Both the position numbers and the translations under genes were made by a program. Shown here piece after piece: positions 63,426 through 64,000 of a stretch of 64,000 bases of DNA; position 1 is the first letter of the stretch, and each line of letters begins with the position of its first letter. The stretch is taken from contig WPIO01000019.1 of the NCBI GenBank assembly GCA_009760855.2, forward strand, positions 4,817,501-4,881,500, written 5' to 3'. The stretch comes from Cristatella mucedo. Taxonomy: Eukaryota > Bryozoa > Phylactolaemata > Cristatellidae. The notes beneath the pieces are model-generated. The model ran no database searches. It was not told the origin of the DNA and saw only the letters and a program-made list of their open reading frames with translations.

Positions 63426-64000
63426 CACACAGGGGCATCCGGAAGCCGGAGCAGGCAGGAGGCGACCGCTCAGCTGCAAGCGCTCGATACCAGGTGCCAA
63501 CGGCTAGAAGAAGCTGGCCAGGCCAAAGAAGCATCCGGAAGCCAGCTACCACTCAGGGCGGCACAGGGCTCGCAACGAGCGAAACAAATTCGCCCTGGGG
63601 CCGGGGCGGTCACTTGTACTGTACTGCGAAGCAGCGCTTGACTTATCTAGCGTTCACGAGCACCGATGGCCTAGGCATAGGCAGCTGCCTATAATGCCTG
63701 TCAAAAGACTTAGAAAAGGATCCTTCATGCTTGAATGATTGAAAAATGCCGTCTGCGTCGACGCAAAGCTGTCGCTGCCCTAGTTCCCCCCTCCCCCCTC
63801 CCCGTCGGCTCGTGGACAACACAAAGCGGCTAAACAGAGCTGCAGAGTGGACGCACCTGCCAAGTCAGCCACAGACTCGTGCAGCTACTCGTGGCTGCAA
63901 CTACAGTGACTTTGAGCAGAAATAACGAACTCGCTCCAGTCGTCACGACAGTTGTGCGCTGTCACCACATCGTGGGGGGCTGGGACATAATCCTGGCAAG
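63426..64000 (+). other. No gene recognised; GC-rich window end
   Basis: Contains a C-rich tract ccccctcccccctcccc (63786-63802). No supported coding region. Confidence 0.35.

Overview
The window is animal nuclear DNA. It is AT-rich, with GT-AG introns of 0.1 to 9 kb, long (GT/CA)n microsatellites and many decayed non-LTR retrotransposons. I cannot name the phylum. The only host gene I can follow is on the plus strand: a single-pass receptor (membrane) guanylyl cyclase of the natriuretic-peptide-receptor type. Its last 16 exons lie between 2508 and 53712 and encode, in order, the end of the extracellular ligand-binding domain, a juxtamembrane Cys motif, the transmembrane helix, the kinase-homology (pseudokinase) domain, the coiled-coil signalling helix, the cyclase domain and a 170-odd residue C-terminal tail. 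Each exon was placed by matching family motifs and then tested by splice phase. The joined frame is open for 863 codons plus a stop. One junction is abnormal: the donor after exon 5 reads TT where GT is expected. The 5' exons, which carry most of the extracellular domain, lie before this window.

The introns are mainly filled by transposable elements. The dominant family is a CR1/L2-like LINE with a fixed 3' end (hairpin AAAGCGCC...GGCGCTTT followed by ATT repeats), present in at least 18 partial copies on both strands. A second, related LINE family occurs at 54.5 to 59.2 kb. Two tRNA-derived SINE types are present; one carries a LINE-like tail, suggesting a SINE/LINE partnership. There is also a pogo/Tigger-like DNA transposon split by a LINE, a short hAT-like MITE, a foldback structure and several segmental duplications. 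Nesting allows relative dating at several loci.

Layout: 0-2.5 kb antisense LINE; 2.5-13.4 kb exons 1-4 with LINEs, the pogo element and an intact-looking LINE 3' half (8.4-10.07 kb); 16.5-28.3 kb exons 5-8; 28.9-36.7 kb dense LINE block; 37.5-40.0 kb exons 9-11; 44.7 kb exon 12; 45-49.9 kb LINE/SINE/foldback block; 49.9-53.7 kb exons 13-16 and the stop codon; 54-64 kb a GC-richer stretch with the second LINE family, a 27-bp minisatellite, CA repeats and one candidate transmembrane exon on the minus strand (60044-60116) that would belong to a second gene running leftwards.

No rRNA, functional tRNA, CRISPR or prokaryotic features were seen. Coordinates of TE edges are approximate (tens of bases) unless stated otherwise. 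Exon edges are exact readings of splice consensus but have no transcript support.
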